From a bacterium 1XD21-70 (GTDB lineage: Bacteria > Bacillota > Clostridia > Lachnospirales > Lachnospiraceae), in the NCBI GenBank assembly GCA_003669055.1, contig RAYB01000030.1:1-61993 (forward strand): 61,993 nucleotides of DNA. The letters are read 5' to 3'. The notes below the pieces were generated by a model that made no database searches, was not told the DNA's origin, and worked only from the letters and a program-made list of their open reading frames with translations. Within the stretch, counting starts at the first letter, position 1, and the number at the start of each line of letters is the position of its first letter. The position numbers and the translations under genes are program-made. Shown one piece after another: positions 52,347 to 61,859 of the stretch.

Positions 52347-52577
52347 ATGGAATTCGAGAAGTTGCAGGGCATCATTTCTGAAGTGCTGAATGTGGACGCT
52401 GGAGAGATTACCATGGACACTACTTTTGTAGAAGACTTGGGCGCAGATTCGCTGGATATTTTCCAGATTGTCATGGGAATTGAAGAGGAGTTTGATATTG
52501 AGATTCCTACGGATGCGGCAGAACAGATCGTCACGGTGGGGGATGCAGTAGAACAGATTAAAAATGCATTGAATTAA
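52347..52577 (+). CDS. acpP: Acyl carrier protein
   Basis: A 76-residue acidic protein that carries growing fatty acids on a phosphopantetheine arm. The arm attaches to the Ser in EDLGADSLDIFQIV. The start is 52347, preceded by AAAGGAGGGG; a longer open frame from 52242 reads through the end of plsX in another phase and is rejected. PlsX uses its acylated form. Confidence 0.96.
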   Translation: MEFEKLQGIISEVLNVDAGEITMDTTFVEDLGADSLDIFQIVMGIEEEFDIEIPTDAAEQIVTVGDAVEQIKNALN

Positions 52578-52597
52578 GGGAACTCACGAATAGAAGA

Positions 52598-52638
52598 GAA
52601 AGGGCGCATCGCAGGAGAGCCTGGGGTAGCGCCCTTTC
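52598..52638 (+). promoter_or_regulatory. Stem-loop between acpP and rnc
   Basis: GAAAGGGCGC (52598-52607) and GCGCCCTTTC (52629-52638) form a perfect 10-bp stem with a 21-nt loop, 35 nt before rnc. No T-run follows, so read-through seems likely. It could be a terminator of partial strength or a processing site, including for RNase III itself. Confidence 0.6.
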
Positions 52639-52672
52639 CCTGTAAAAATTATGGATCAGGAAGGAGGCAATT

Positions 52673-53371
52673 ATGAACCGTGACTTAAATGAGTTAGAAA
52701 AAAAGATTGGCTATTCATTCTGCGAGAAAAAGCTGCTGCGCCAGGCAATGATCCATAGTTCATTTGCCAATGAGCACCATATTGACAAGACCGGCTGCAA
52801 TGAACGGCTGGAATTTTTGGGGGATGCGGTATTGGAAGTGGTATCCAGTGATTTTTTGTTCCGGGAATACCCGGATAAGCCGGAAGGGGAACTGACAAAG
52901 ATCCGCGCCAGCGTGGTCTGCGAGCCGACATTGGCTTTCTGTGCCTCGGAGATTGGGCTTGGCGGCTATCTCTTTTTGGGAAAGGGAGAAGAGGCCACCG
53001 GCGGGAGAAACCGGGATTCCGTAGTGTCTGACGCGATGGAAGCATTGATTGGGGCGATTTACCTGGATGGTGGTTTTGCTAATGCAAAAGAGTTCGTTCA
53101 CCGGTTTGTACTGAACGATTTGGAGCATAAGCAGCTCTTTTATGATAGCAAGACTATCCTGCAGGAGATCATACAGGCCAGGGAGCCTGGGCAGGTCCTG
53201 GAGTATGGGATATTGAAGGAAGAAGGGCCTGACCACCACAAATCCTTCGAGGTGCAGGCGCTCCTTAACGGGCAGGAAATCGGCCGGGGAAACGGCAGGA
53301 CAAAAAAAGCGGCGGAGCAAGTAGCGGCATACCGGGGAATACTGAAGCTAAGGGAGCGTATATGTACTTAA
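52673..53371 (+). CDS. rnc: Ribonuclease III
   Basis: A 232-residue double-strand-specific RNase used in rRNA maturation and mRNA decay. The signature NERLEFLGDAVLEVVSSDFL and the second acidic pair near DAMEALIGAIYLDGG give the metal sites; the C-terminal double-strand-binding domain runs from about 160 (GRGNGRTKKAAEQVAA). The end overlaps smc by 10 nt. GGAGG precedes the ATG. Confidence 0.96.
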   Translation: MNRDLNELEKKIGYSFCEKKLLRQAMIHSSFANEHHIDKTGCNERLEFLGDAVLEVVSSDFLFREYPDKPEGELTKIRASVVCEPTLAFCASEIGLGGYLFLGKGEEATGGRNRDSVVSDAMEALIGAIYLDGGFANAKEFVHRFVLNDLEHKQLFYDSKTILQEIIQAREPGQVLEYGILKEEGPDHHKSFEVQALLNGQEIGRGNGRTKKAAEQVAAYRGILKLRERICT

Positions 53372-56300
53372 AGAGTATCGAAATACAAGGTTTCAAATCA
53401 TTTGCCAATAAGATTATCTTTGAATTCCATAACGGCATCACCGGGATTGTAGGGCCGAACGGCAGCGGGAAGAGCAATGTGGCAGACGCCGTACGCTGGG
53501 TGCTGGGGGAACAGAGGATCAAGCAGCTGAGGGGAGCCAGCATGCAGGATGTCATTTTTGCAGGCACCGAGATGCGCAAGCCCCAAGGGTTTGCCTATGT
53601 GGCTATTACCCTGGATAATTCTGACCACCAGCTGGCTATTGATTATGACGAGGTCACGGTAGCCCGCCGGCTCTACCGTTCCGGGGAGAGCGAATACCGC
53701 ATTAACGGCAGCGCATGCCGCCTGAAGGATATCAATGAACTGTTTTACGATACCGGAATCGGCAAGGAAGGCTACTCCATTATCGGGCAGGGGCAGATTG
53801 ATAAGATCTTAAGCGGGAAGCCGGAGGAACGGAGGGAGTTGTTTGACGAGGCAGCCGGCATCGTCAAATTCAAACGCCGCAAATCCATAGCACAGAAGAA
53901 ACTGGAAGACGAGAAGCAGAACCTTGTCCGGGTCAGCGACATTTTGTCGGAACTGGAAAAACAGGTTGGTCCACTGGCCAGGCAATCCGAGGCCGCCAAG
54001 GCTTATCTGAACTTAAAAGACCAGTTAAAAACCTATGATGTAAACCTCTTTTTGATGGAATCCGAAGGGATCCGCACCCAGTTAGGGGAGGTTGGGAAAA
54101 GAGAGTCGATCGTATCCTTGGATATGGAGGAAGCTTCCTCCCAGACAGAAAAAGAGAAAAACTCCTATGACCGCCTGGAGCAGGAAATCAGCGACCTGGA
54201 ATCAGAGATTGCCGCCAAGCGGGAAAACCTAAGCCGGGCAGAGATGGAGAAGGGAAGCTTGGAAGGCCAGGTCAATGTCCTCCATGAGCAGATCAATACG
54301 GAGAAGATGAACGCAGACCATATCCATGCCCGGATGGAGGCAATCCAAAAAGAGAGGGAAGAGAAGACGAGGCAGGCGGCGGAATATGAGGGCAACAGTG
54401 CCGGGATCCGCAGCCAGGCAGAAGTAAGCAGCCAGAAGCTGCTGGCCGCGGAAGAACGGCTGCGCACGGAAGACGAACGCATTATGCTGCTTGACCAGCG
54501 GATTGAGGCAGGCAAGGGCAATATTATTGACGGGTTAAATGAAAAGGCTTCGCTGGCCGCTAAAGGGCAGCGCTATGAGGCGATGCTGGAGCAGGTACAG
54601 ATGCGGCGCTCAGAGGTATGCCAGAAACTTCTGCGCCATAAGAGCGATGAATCTGCACAGGAGGAACTGCTGGGCCAGGAACAGCAGAAGCTGGCTCTTT
54701 CCGGGCAGAGGATGGAAGGGCTGCTGGCCAGGCAGACGGAGTGCGAGGCAGAGATCGAACGATGCGGGCAGGAGGTAAGGCGGCTGACCCGGGGGCTGAA
54801 CGAGAGGCAGCAGGAATACCAGACTGCGACCGCCCGCCTGGAATCCCTCCAAAACCTGGCGGAACGGTATGAAGGGTACGGCAACAGTATCCGCAAGGTG
54901 ATGGAAGTCCGGGACAGGGTCCATGGTATCCGCGGTGTCGTGGCAGATCTGGTCACGACAGACCGGCAGTATGAGACAGCGATTGAGACAGCCTTGGGCG
55001 GCAGCATCCAAAATGTGGTCACGGACTCCGAACAGACCGCAAAGCAGCTGATCGAATACTTAAAAAAGAATAAATACGGCCGGGTGACGTTTTTGCCACT
55101 GACCAGCATCGGGCAACGGGGCGGGTTTTCCCAGCCGGAGGTGCTGAAAGAGCCGGGGGTGATCGGCCTGGCAAGCGACTTGGTACATGTAAAGCCGGAA
55201 TACCAGGTGCTGGCAAAATATCTGTTAGGGCGGGTAGTGGTGGCTTCGACCATCGACCATGCAATCACAGTGGCAAAAAAGTACAAGTATTCTTTACGGA
55301 TTGTGACGCTGGAAGGCGAACTGCTAAGTGCAGGAGGTTCCATGACCGGCGGTGCCTTTAAAAATTCCAGCAACCTCCTGGGAAGGAAGCGGGAGATTGA
55401 GGAGTTGGAGGCAGTGTGCAAAAAAGCACTGGCACAGGCAGAACGCATGCAGGAAGAATTGTCCATGAACGAAGGGATGCTGGCTGAAAAGAGGGAGGAA
55501 CTGGATAAGGCCAGGAATGAACTCCACCAGGAATCCCTGAACCAGAATACCTTGCAGCTGAATGTCAGCCAGTTCCAGGATAAGCGGGATGAGATCCGGG
55601 ACCAGTCAGAAGACTTGGTGTTGGAAAACCGCCAGCTGGAAGAGCAGATCAAAGAGATTGAGCAGAGCCGCCAGGCGGTTGCCCGGGATTCCGAACATCT
55701 GCTTACCCAGAACGAACAGGCAAACCGGGAGGTGGAAAAGCTTTCCTTGCAGATGGAGCAGGAAAAGCAGGCCAGGGATGTGCTGGCCCACGAATTGGAG
55801 GAGATACGCTTACAGGCAGCAGGGCTGAAGCAGCAGGCTGATTTTGCGGTGGAAAATATCCGCCGGGTAAAGGACGAGATCCGGAGGCTGGAAGAAGAAT
55901 TAGAGAACTTAGAGGAAGGCACCGGGAGTTCCGAGCAGGTGATTGCTTCCAAGAGGCAGGAGATTGAAGGGTTAAAGGCACGGATCGAGGAGGCCGTCCG
56001 CCAAAGAGAAAGCCTGTCCGGGGAACTGGAAGATATGGGGATCCGACGGGAGGATATGGTCCGTGAGCAAAAGAATATATTTGCAAAGCGGGAGGAACTT
56101 GCAGCAAGGATCAGCCGCTTAGATAAGGACCTGTTCCGCCTGCAAAGCCAGAAGGAGAAGCTGGAGGAAAAACTGGAGAGCCATGTAAACTATATGTGGA
56201 GTGAGTATGAACTGACTTTTACGACAGCAAAAACCCTCCGGGATCCCAGCCTGACGGCAATTTCACAAGTGCGGGCAAAAATAGAGGAATTGAAGAATTC

Positions 56301-56922
56301 CATCCGTGCGCTGGGCAATGTCAATGTCAATGCCATTGAGGATTATAAAGAGATTTCCCAGCGCTATGAGTTTATGAAGACCCAGCACGACGACCTGGTA
56401 GAGGCGGAACAGACACTATTGCAGATCATTGAGGAGTTAGACACCGGGATGCGCCGTCAGTTCGAGGAGAAATTCAGAGAAATCCGTCATGAATTTGACC
56501 GCGTTTTCAAGGAACTGTTTGGAGGGGGGCACGGAACCCTGGAACTGATTGAAGGGGAGGATATCCTCGAGGCCGGCATCCAGATTATTGCCCAGCCCCC
56601 GGGGAAAAAGCTGCAGAATATGATGCAGCTGTCCGGCGGGGAAAAGGCTCTGACCGCCATTTCACTGCTGTTTGCCATCCAGAACTTAAAGCCGTCCCCG
56701 TTTTGCCTGCTCGATGAGATCGAGGCGGCGCTGGATGATTCCAACGTTGACCGGTTCGCCGGATATTTGCATAAACTGATTAAAAATACGCAGTTTATAG
56801 TAATCACCCACCGCCGCGGCACGATGGTGGCTTCCGACCGCCTTTACGGAATTACCATGCAGGAAAAGGGAGTCTCCACGCTGGTGTCGGTAAACCTGAT
56901 TGAGGACCAGCTGGGGGCATAG
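53362..56922 (+). CDS. smc: Chromosome partition protein SMC
   Basis: A 1186-residue ATPase that organises and segregates the chromosome with ScpA and ScpB. Walker A is GPNGSGKSNVADAVRW near residue 32. Two long coiled coils (about 170-505 and 670-1015) flank the hinge around 520-660 (GIRGVVADLVTT, GGSMTGGAFKN). The C-terminal head holds the LSGGEKALTAISLLFA signature and CLLDEIEAALDDSN Walker B. Full length. It starts 10 nt inside rnc. Very long antisense open frames across the coiled coil are shadows. Confidence 0.97.
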   Translation: MYLKSIEIQGFKSFANKIIFEFHNGITGIVGPNGSGKSNVADAVRWVLGEQRIKQLRGASMQDVIFAGTEMRKPQGFAYVAITLDNSDHQLAIDYDEVTVARRLYRSGESEYRINGSACRLKDINELFYDTGIGKEGYSIIGQGQIDKILSGKPEERRELFDEAAGIVKFKRRKSIAQKKLEDEKQNLVRVSDILSELEKQVGPLARQSEAAKAYLNLKDQLKTYDVNLFLMESEGIRTQLGEVGKRESIVSLDMEEASSQTEKEKNSYDRLEQEISDLESEIAAKRENLSRAEMEKGSLEGQVNVLHEQINTEKMNADHIHARMEAIQKEREEKTRQAAEYEGNSAGIRSQAEVSSQKLLAAEERLRTEDERIMLLDQRIEAGKGNIIDGLNEKASLAAKGQRYEAMLEQVQMRRSEVCQKLLRHKSDESAQEELLGQEQQKLALSGQRMEGLLARQTECEAEIERCGQEVRRLTRGLNERQQEYQTATARLESLQNLAERYEGYGNSIRKVMEVRDRVHGIRGVVADLVTTDRQYETAIETALGGSIQNVVTDSEQTAKQLIEYLKKNKYGRVTFLPLTSIGQRGGFSQPEVLKEPGVIGLASDLVHVKPEYQVLAKYLLGRVVVASTIDHAITVAKKYKYSLRIVTLEGELLSAGGSMTGGAFKNSSNLLGRKREIEELEAVCKKALAQAERMQEELSMNEGMLAEKREELDKARNELHQESLNQNTLQLNVSQFQDKRDEIRDQSEDLVLENRQLEEQIKEIEQSRQAVARDSEHLLTQNEQANREVEKLSLQMEQEKQARDVLAHELEEIRLQAAGLKQQADFAVENIRRVKDEIRRLEEELENLEEGTGSSEQVIASKRQEIEGLKARIEEAVRQRESLSGELEDMGIRREDMVREQKNIFAKREELAARISRLDKDLFRLQSQKEKLEEKLESHVNYMWSEYELTFTTAKTLRDPSLTAISQVRAKIEELKNSIRALGNVNVNAIEDYKEISQRYEFMKTQHDDLVEAEQTLLQIIEELDTGMRRQFEEKFREIRHEFDRVFKELFGGGHGTLELIEGEDILEAGIQIIAQPPGKKLQNMMQLSGGEKALTAISLLFAIQNLKPSPFCLLDEIEAALDDSNVDRFAGYLHKLIKNTQFIVITHRRGTMVASDRLYGITMQEKGVSTLVSVNLIEDQLGA

Positions 56923-56962
56923 GATGGCTGTCGGAAAAACAAAAAGGAGGTAGCAGCTGGCT

Positions 56963-57898
56963 ATGGAAGAGAAGAAAAAAGGTTTTTTTGGCCGCCTTGT
57001 AGACGGCCTTGCCAAAACCAGGGATAATATCGTATCCGGGATGGATTCGATTTTCAGCGGTTTTTCCGCAATTGACGAGGATTTCTATGAAGAATTGGAA
57101 GAGACGCTGATCATGGGCGACTTAGGGATGAAAACAACGATGTCAATCATGGAAGACCTGCGCAAAAGAGTGAAAGAACAGCATATTAAAGAGCCGGGGG
57201 AATGCCGGCAGCTGCTGATCGACTCGATCAAGGATCAGATGAACCTGGGGGAAAATGCCTATGAATTTGAAAACAGGACCTCCGTCGTGTTGGTGATCGG
57301 AGTTAACGGGGTGGGGAAAACCACCTCCGTAGGCAAACTGGCCGGCCAGCTGAAAGACAGCAAAAAACGGGTCATCTTAGCAGCGGCAGATACCTTCCGG
57401 GCGGCGGCAATCGAACAGCTGACCGAATGGTCCAACCGGGCAGGGGTGGAAATCATCGCCCAGCAGGAAGGCTCTGACCCGGCTGCAGTTATTTATGACG
57501 CCGTGGCGGCTGCCAAATCCCGCAAGGCGGATGTGCTGATCTGCGATACGGCCGGGCGGCTCCACAACAAGAAAAACCTGATGGAAGAACTAAAAAAGAT
57601 TAACCGGATTATCGATAAGGAATACCCTGGGGCTTACCGGGAAACCCTGGTCGTCTTGGACGGGACAACAGGGCAAAATGCCTTATCGCAGGCAAGGCAG
57701 TTTATGGAGGTAGCCGACATTACCGGAATCATCCTGACAAAGCTGGACGGGACGGCAAAAGGCGGGATTGCGGTTGCCATCCAGTCGGAACTGGGGATCC
57801 CGGTAAAATATGTAGGGGTGGGTGAGAAGATCGACGACCTCCAGAAATTCAGTTCCGAAGATTTTGTCAACGCGTTGTTTCAAATCCGGAAGGAATAA
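56963..57898 (+). CDS. ftsY: Signal recognition particle receptor FtsY
   Basis: A 311-residue GTPase that docks ribosomes carrying membrane proteins at the translocon. The N-terminal A domain is very short; the N domain is helical, and the G domain has VIGVNGVGKTTSVGKLAG (G1), CDTAGRLHNKKNL (G3), TKLDGTAKGG (G4). Behind smc, as in many Firmicutes. An AAGGAGG site lies 14 nt ahead of the ATG, a long distance. Confidence 0.96.
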   Translation: MEEKKKGFFGRLVDGLAKTRDNIVSGMDSIFSGFSAIDEDFYEELEETLIMGDLGMKTTMSIMEDLRKRVKEQHIKEPGECRQLLIDSIKDQMNLGENAYEFENRTSVVLVIGVNGVGKTTSVGKLAGQLKDSKKRVILAAADTFRAAAIEQLTEWSNRAGVEIIAQQEGSDPAAVIYDAVAAAKSRKADVLICDTAGRLHNKKNLMEELKKINRIIDKEYPGAYRETLVVLDGTTGQNALSQARQFMEVADITGIILTKLDGTAKGGIAVAIQSELGIPVKYVGVGEKIDDLQKFSSEDFVNALFQIRKE

Positions 57899-57934
57899 AG
57901 CAGCAGAAAATTTGCAGAAAAGAGGGCAGCTAAG

Positions 57935-59155
57935 ATGGACGAACTGACATTGGAAAAATTTGAAGAAGCATCAGAGGAGATACAGAAGGTTACTCAGGAG
58001 ACAAAACTGGTCTACAGCGAATATTTCTCGGCACAGACGGGAAACAAGGTCTATTTCAAACCAGAAAACATGCAGGTCACCGGAGCATATAAAGTCCGTG
58101 GGGCTTTTTACAAAATCAGCACTTTAAGCCCGGAGGAAAAGGAACGCGGCCTGATTACGGCATCAGCAGGCAACCATGCCCAGGGGGTGGCTTACGCTGC
58201 TAAGCTTGCCGGTATCCGGGCAGTGATCGTGATGCCGACCATCACCCCCTTAATCAAGATAAACCGTACCAGGAATTACGGTGCCGAGGTGGTGCTGTAC
58301 GGCAACGATTTTGATGAGGCATGCGAACACGCTTACCGGCTGGCGGATGAGAAGGGGTATACGTTTGTCCACCCCTTTGACGATTTGGACGTGGCAGCAG
58401 GGCAGGGAAGCATTGCGATGGAAATCATCAAGGAACTGCCAACCATCGACTATATTTTAGTCCCGGTGGGAGGGGGCGGGCTCTGCACGGGTGTATCTAC
58501 CCTGGCCAAGCTGCTCAACCCCAAGATCAAAGTGGTTGCCGTGGAGCCTTCCGGGGCAAACTGCCTGCAGGCGTCCCTAAAGGCTGGGAAAGTGATGACG
58601 CTCCCCACGGTAAGCACGATTGCCGACGGCACGGCAGTCCACCGCCCCGGGGAAAAACTGTTTCCCTACCTGCAGGAGAACGTGGATGATGTAATCACGA
58701 TTGAGGATTCCGAATTGATTGTGTCATTTTTGGATATGGTGGAAAACCATAAGATGATCGTGGAGAATTCCGGCCTGCTGACCGTGGCGGCATTAAAGCA
58801 TATGGATGTAAAGAAAAAGAAAATCGTGTCCATCTTAAGCGGCGGCAATATGGATGTGATCACCATGTCCTCCGTGGTCCAGCACGGGCTGATCCAGAGG
58901 GACCGGATCTTTACGGTCTCCGTGCTTCTCCCGGATAAGCCCGGTGAACTGGCAAAGGTATCTGCTTTGCTTGCAGACCAGAAGGGCAATGTCATCAAGC
59001 TGGAACATAACCAGTTTATCAGCATTAACCGGAATGCTGCCGTGGAACTGCGGATTACGCTCGAAGCCGAAGGGACAGCCCACAAAAACCAGATCGTACA
59101 GATGCTAAACGATGAGGGATACCGTCCAAAACTGGTAAAATCCAAGGGAATGTAA
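57935..59155 (+). CDS. ilvA: Threonine ammonia-lyase with ACT domain
   Basis: A 406-residue PLP enzyme that turns threonine into 2-oxobutanoate and ammonia, feeding isoleucine or propionate formation. The PLP lysine lies in VTGAYKVRGAFYKI; SAGNHAQGVAYAAKLAGI and VPVGGGGLCTGVSTLAK bind substrate and phosphate. The last 75 residues are an ACT-like regulatory domain (FTVSVLLPDKPGELAKVSAL). This short two-domain form is often catabolic or weakly regulated; the symbol is by convention. It follows ftsY in the same direction. Confidence 0.9.
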   Translation: MDELTLEKFEEASEEIQKVTQETKLVYSEYFSAQTGNKVYFKPENMQVTGAYKVRGAFYKISTLSPEEKERGLITASAGNHAQGVAYAAKLAGIRAVIVMPTITPLIKINRTRNYGAEVVLYGNDFDEACEHAYRLADEKGYTFVHPFDDLDVAAGQGSIAMEIIKELPTIDYILVPVGGGGLCTGVSTLAKLLNPKIKVVAVEPSGANCLQASLKAGKVMTLPTVSTIADGTAVHRPGEKLFPYLQENVDDVITIEDSELIVSFLDMVENHKMIVENSGLLTVAALKHMDVKKKKIVSILSGGNMDVITMSSVVQHGLIQRDRIFTVSVLLPDKPGELAKVSALLADQKGNVIKLEHNQFISINRNAAVELRITLEAEGTAHKNQIVQMLNDEGYRPKLVKSKGM

Positions 59156-59201
59156 AAATCAAAAAAGGGAAACTGCAAAAAAGCTGCCTGGGGAGGGCCA
59201 T

Positions 59202-60500
59202 ATGGGAGAAGAGCATAAAAAAGAAGAGAGCCAGGAAGAATCCACAAAAACCAAACGGCGGAAAACACCTTTGGCGCAAAATATCCATTATTTTATCAAA
59301 TGGACATTCATATCCGTGGTGGTGGGCATCATAGTCGGCATTATCGGCGCGGCATTTGGGCATGGGGTGGTGTGGGCGACAAAAATATGGCAGCACTACC
59401 ATTGGACCGTCTTTTTGATGCCGGCGGCCGGGCTTTTGATCATCTGGCTCTACCAGATGGGACATGAGGAAAAAAACAGGGGGACCGACCTTGTCCTGGA
59501 ATCCGTATCCGCCCATGAGGAGATTCCGGTGATAACGGCACCGTTGATTTTTGTATCCTCGGTCTTAAGCCATGTGGTCAGTGCTTCCGCCGGGCGGGAA
59601 GGCGCTGCCTTACAGTTGGGGGGCGCCCTGGGCAACCTGGCCGCTAAGGTGATGCGGCTGGACGAGAAAGACCGGAAGATTGCCATTATGTGTGGGATGA
59701 GCGCGTGTTTCTCGGCCTTGTTCGGGACGCCGTTAGCCGCCGGTATTTTTTCCCTTGAGGTGGTCAGCATCGGGATCATGTATTACGCGGCATTGGTTCC
59801 CTGCCTGTTTTCCTCATTTATCGGTGCAGCGGTGGCCGGGAGGCTGGGATTGGCCGCAGAGTATTATGAAATCGGCCTGTTGCCGGTCTTTGACGCCCAG
59901 GGGGCGGCGCTGACCGTGCTGTTAGGGATGCTGTGTGCAGTGGTAGGGATCCTTTTGTGCCAATCCATGCACCAGGCCGGTTCCTTATACCGGAAATATT
60001 TCAAAAGCCCTTACCGGAGGATCCTGGCAGGCAGTGCGGTCTATATTGGGCTGACCCTGATATTTCGCAGCCGGCTTTATAACGGCGGCGGGCTGCATCT
60101 GATCGAACTCTGTTTTGAAGGGGAGACGGTTCCTTACTACGCCTTTGCCGTCAAAATCCTGTTCACGGCAGTGGCGTTAGGATCCGGCTTTAAGGGCGGT
60201 GAGATTGTCCCGACCCTGTGCGTGGGCGCTACCTTCGGCTATACCATGGCTGCTCTCTTGGGGATGCCGCCGGGGCTGTGTACAGCAGTGGGGATGGTCT
60301 GCCTGTTTGTCAGCGTCACAAACTGCCCGATTTCAACCATGTTTATGGCATTTGAACTGTTTGGCTTTGAGGCAATGCCGTTTTTCACCTTAGGAGTGGC
60401 AATCAGCTTTACCCTGTCGGGATATTATGGGCTGTACCATAGCCAAAGGTTTGTGTATTCCAAGATCCGGACAGAATATATTGACCGCAAACCGAACTGA
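59202..60500 (+). CDS. ClC-type chloride channel or transporter
   Basis: A 432-residue membrane protein with about ten hydrophobic segments. The ion-path motif SAGREGAALQLGGALGN carries the gating Glu, and GSGFKGGEIVPTLCVGATFG is the third conserved selectivity region; the usual GSGIP motif of region one is not evident. CLC proteins of this size exchange chloride or fluoride for protons. A charged, Lys-rich N-terminus (about 30 residues) faces the cytosol. No cytoplasmic CBS domains. GGGGAGG precedes the ATG. Confidence 0.85.
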   Translation: MGEEHKKEESQEESTKTKRRKTPLAQNIHYFIKWTFISVVVGIIVGIIGAAFGHGVVWATKIWQHYHWTVFLMPAAGLLIIWLYQMGHEEKNRGTDLVLESVSAHEEIPVITAPLIFVSSVLSHVVSASAGREGAALQLGGALGNLAAKVMRLDEKDRKIAIMCGMSACFSALFGTPLAAGIFSLEVVSIGIMYYAALVPCLFSSFIGAAVAGRLGLAAEYYEIGLLPVFDAQGAALTVLLGMLCAVVGILLCQSMHQAGSLYRKYFKSPYRRILAGSAVYIGLTLIFRSRLYNGGGLHLIELCFEGETVPYYAFAVKILFTAVALGSGFKGGEIVPTLCVGATFGYTMAALLGMPPGLCTAVGMVCLFVSVTNCPISTMFMAFELFGFEAMPFFTLGVAISFTLSGYYGLYHSQRFVYSKIRTEYIDRKPN

Positions 60501-60522
60501 GGGGAATAAGGGGATATTGATT

Positions 60523-61839
60523 ATGAGGACTTTGATTGAAAATGCAATGGTACTGACGATGGACGGCAAAGGGCAGGTATTCCCGCAAGGCTATGTCCTG
60601 TTCGGGGAGGAAGGCATCCTAGAGGCCGGGGACGGGATCTGCCGCCAGGACGCGGACATCCGTATTGACGGCAAAGGGGGCATCCTGATGCCGGGGATGG
60701 TAAATGTCCATAGCCATATCCCGATGATCCCCTTCCGTACCATGGGGGATGACTGCCCAGACCGTCTGCGGCGCTTTTTGTTTCCCCTGGAACTTGAAGC
60801 CATGACCCCCGGGCTGGTGTATGCAGCCGCCCGGTATGCCGCCTGCGAACTTTTGCTCTCCGGGGTGACATCGGTACTGGATATGTATTATTTTGAGGAC
60901 CAGGCCGCCCGCGCCTGCGAGGAAATAGGAATCCGTGCATGGCTTGGCGAGACCGTGATCGGCCAGGAGACCTGCGACAGCAAGGTGCCCTATGGCGGGC
61001 TTAAGATCTGCGAGGAACTGATCCAAAAATGGCAGGGGCACAGCAGGATCCACCCGTTAGTGGCTCCCCATGCCGCAAACACCAGTTCTCCCGAAATGCT
61101 GCAGGCAGCGTACCGTTTGTCCGAAAAATACCAGGTTCCCTATACGCTCCACGCCAGTGAGATGGATTATGAAATGGAATATTTTAAGGAGAAATACGGA
61201 CAGACCCCGATTGCTTTTCTGCACGGCCTGGGGGTTTTAGGCGAGAGGACAATCGCCGTCCATTGTATCCATATGTCAGATTCGGATATCCGGCTTTTGG
61301 CGGAAACAAACACAAAGGTGGCGCATTGTGCTGGCTCCAACACCAAAGCCGGGAAAGGGGTCTGCCCGGTGCTGGACATGAGGAAAGCCGGGGTGGAGGT
61401 AGGATTGGGCACAGACGGCCCCTCGTCCGGGAACACCCTGGATCTCTTTACCCAGTTTAAGATGGCTGCCTCCTTCCAGAAAACAAAATACCATGACCGC
61501 AGTGCGTTCCCGGCAAAAGAAATTGTAGAACTGGGGACAATGGGCGGGGCACGGGTGCTGGGTGCACAAGATGAGATCGGCTCCATTGAGGCTGCAAAGC
61601 AAGCGGACCTGGTGCTCTTAGAAACCAAGTCAGCCAATATGTTCCCGCTTTATAACCCCTATTCGGCCATTGTCTATTCCGCAAATGCCTCCAATGTGGA
61701 CAGCGTGTGGGTTGGGGGGCGGCAGCTGGTGCGCGGCCGCCGCCTGGTGGAAACAAGCCTCCAAAAGGAGCGGAGCCGCCTGCAGGCAGAAATGCCGGAG
61801 TTTGAGCGGCGTGCAAAAAAATATCACGATATGATTTGA
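60523..61839 (+). CDS. Amidohydrolase, adenosylhomocysteine/methylthioadenosine deaminase-like
   Basis: A 438-residue amidohydrolase. The metal site has NVHSHIPMIP (HxH), later His in LHASEMDYEME and VHCIHMSD, and the catalytic Asp in GLGTDGPSSGNTLD. It falls near the S-adenosylhomocysteine and methylthioadenosine deaminase group (MtaD-like). If so it would remove an amino group from a nucleoside product of SAM use, but substrates in this family vary widely. The ATG at 60523 gives the family N-terminus; a longer frame from 60427 overlaps the ClC gene. Confidence 0.8.
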   Translation: MRTLIENAMVLTMDGKGQVFPQGYVLFGEEGILEAGDGICRQDADIRIDGKGGILMPGMVNVHSHIPMIPFRTMGDDCPDRLRRFLFPLELEAMTPGLVYAAARYAACELLLSGVTSVLDMYYFEDQAARACEEIGIRAWLGETVIGQETCDSKVPYGGLKICEELIQKWQGHSRIHPLVAPHAANTSSPEMLQAAYRLSEKYQVPYTLHASEMDYEMEYFKEKYGQTPIAFLHGLGVLGERTIAVHCIHMSDSDIRLLAETNTKVAHCAGSNTKAGKGVCPVLDMRKAGVEVGLGTDGPSSGNTLDLFTQFKMAASFQKTKYHDRSAFPAKEIVELGTMGGARVLGAQDEIGSIEAAKQADLVLLETKSANMFPLYNPYSAIVYSANASNVDSVWVGGRQLVRGRRLVETSLQKERSRLQAEMPEFERRAKKYHDMI

Positions 61840-61859
61840 CCAGATATGACAAAACCCCG

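Noticed and set aside
54573-55952. Minus-strand open frame of 459 codons inside smc
   Set aside because: Ser- and Arg-rich shadow of the coiled-coil coding sequence; no ribosome binding site or domain.
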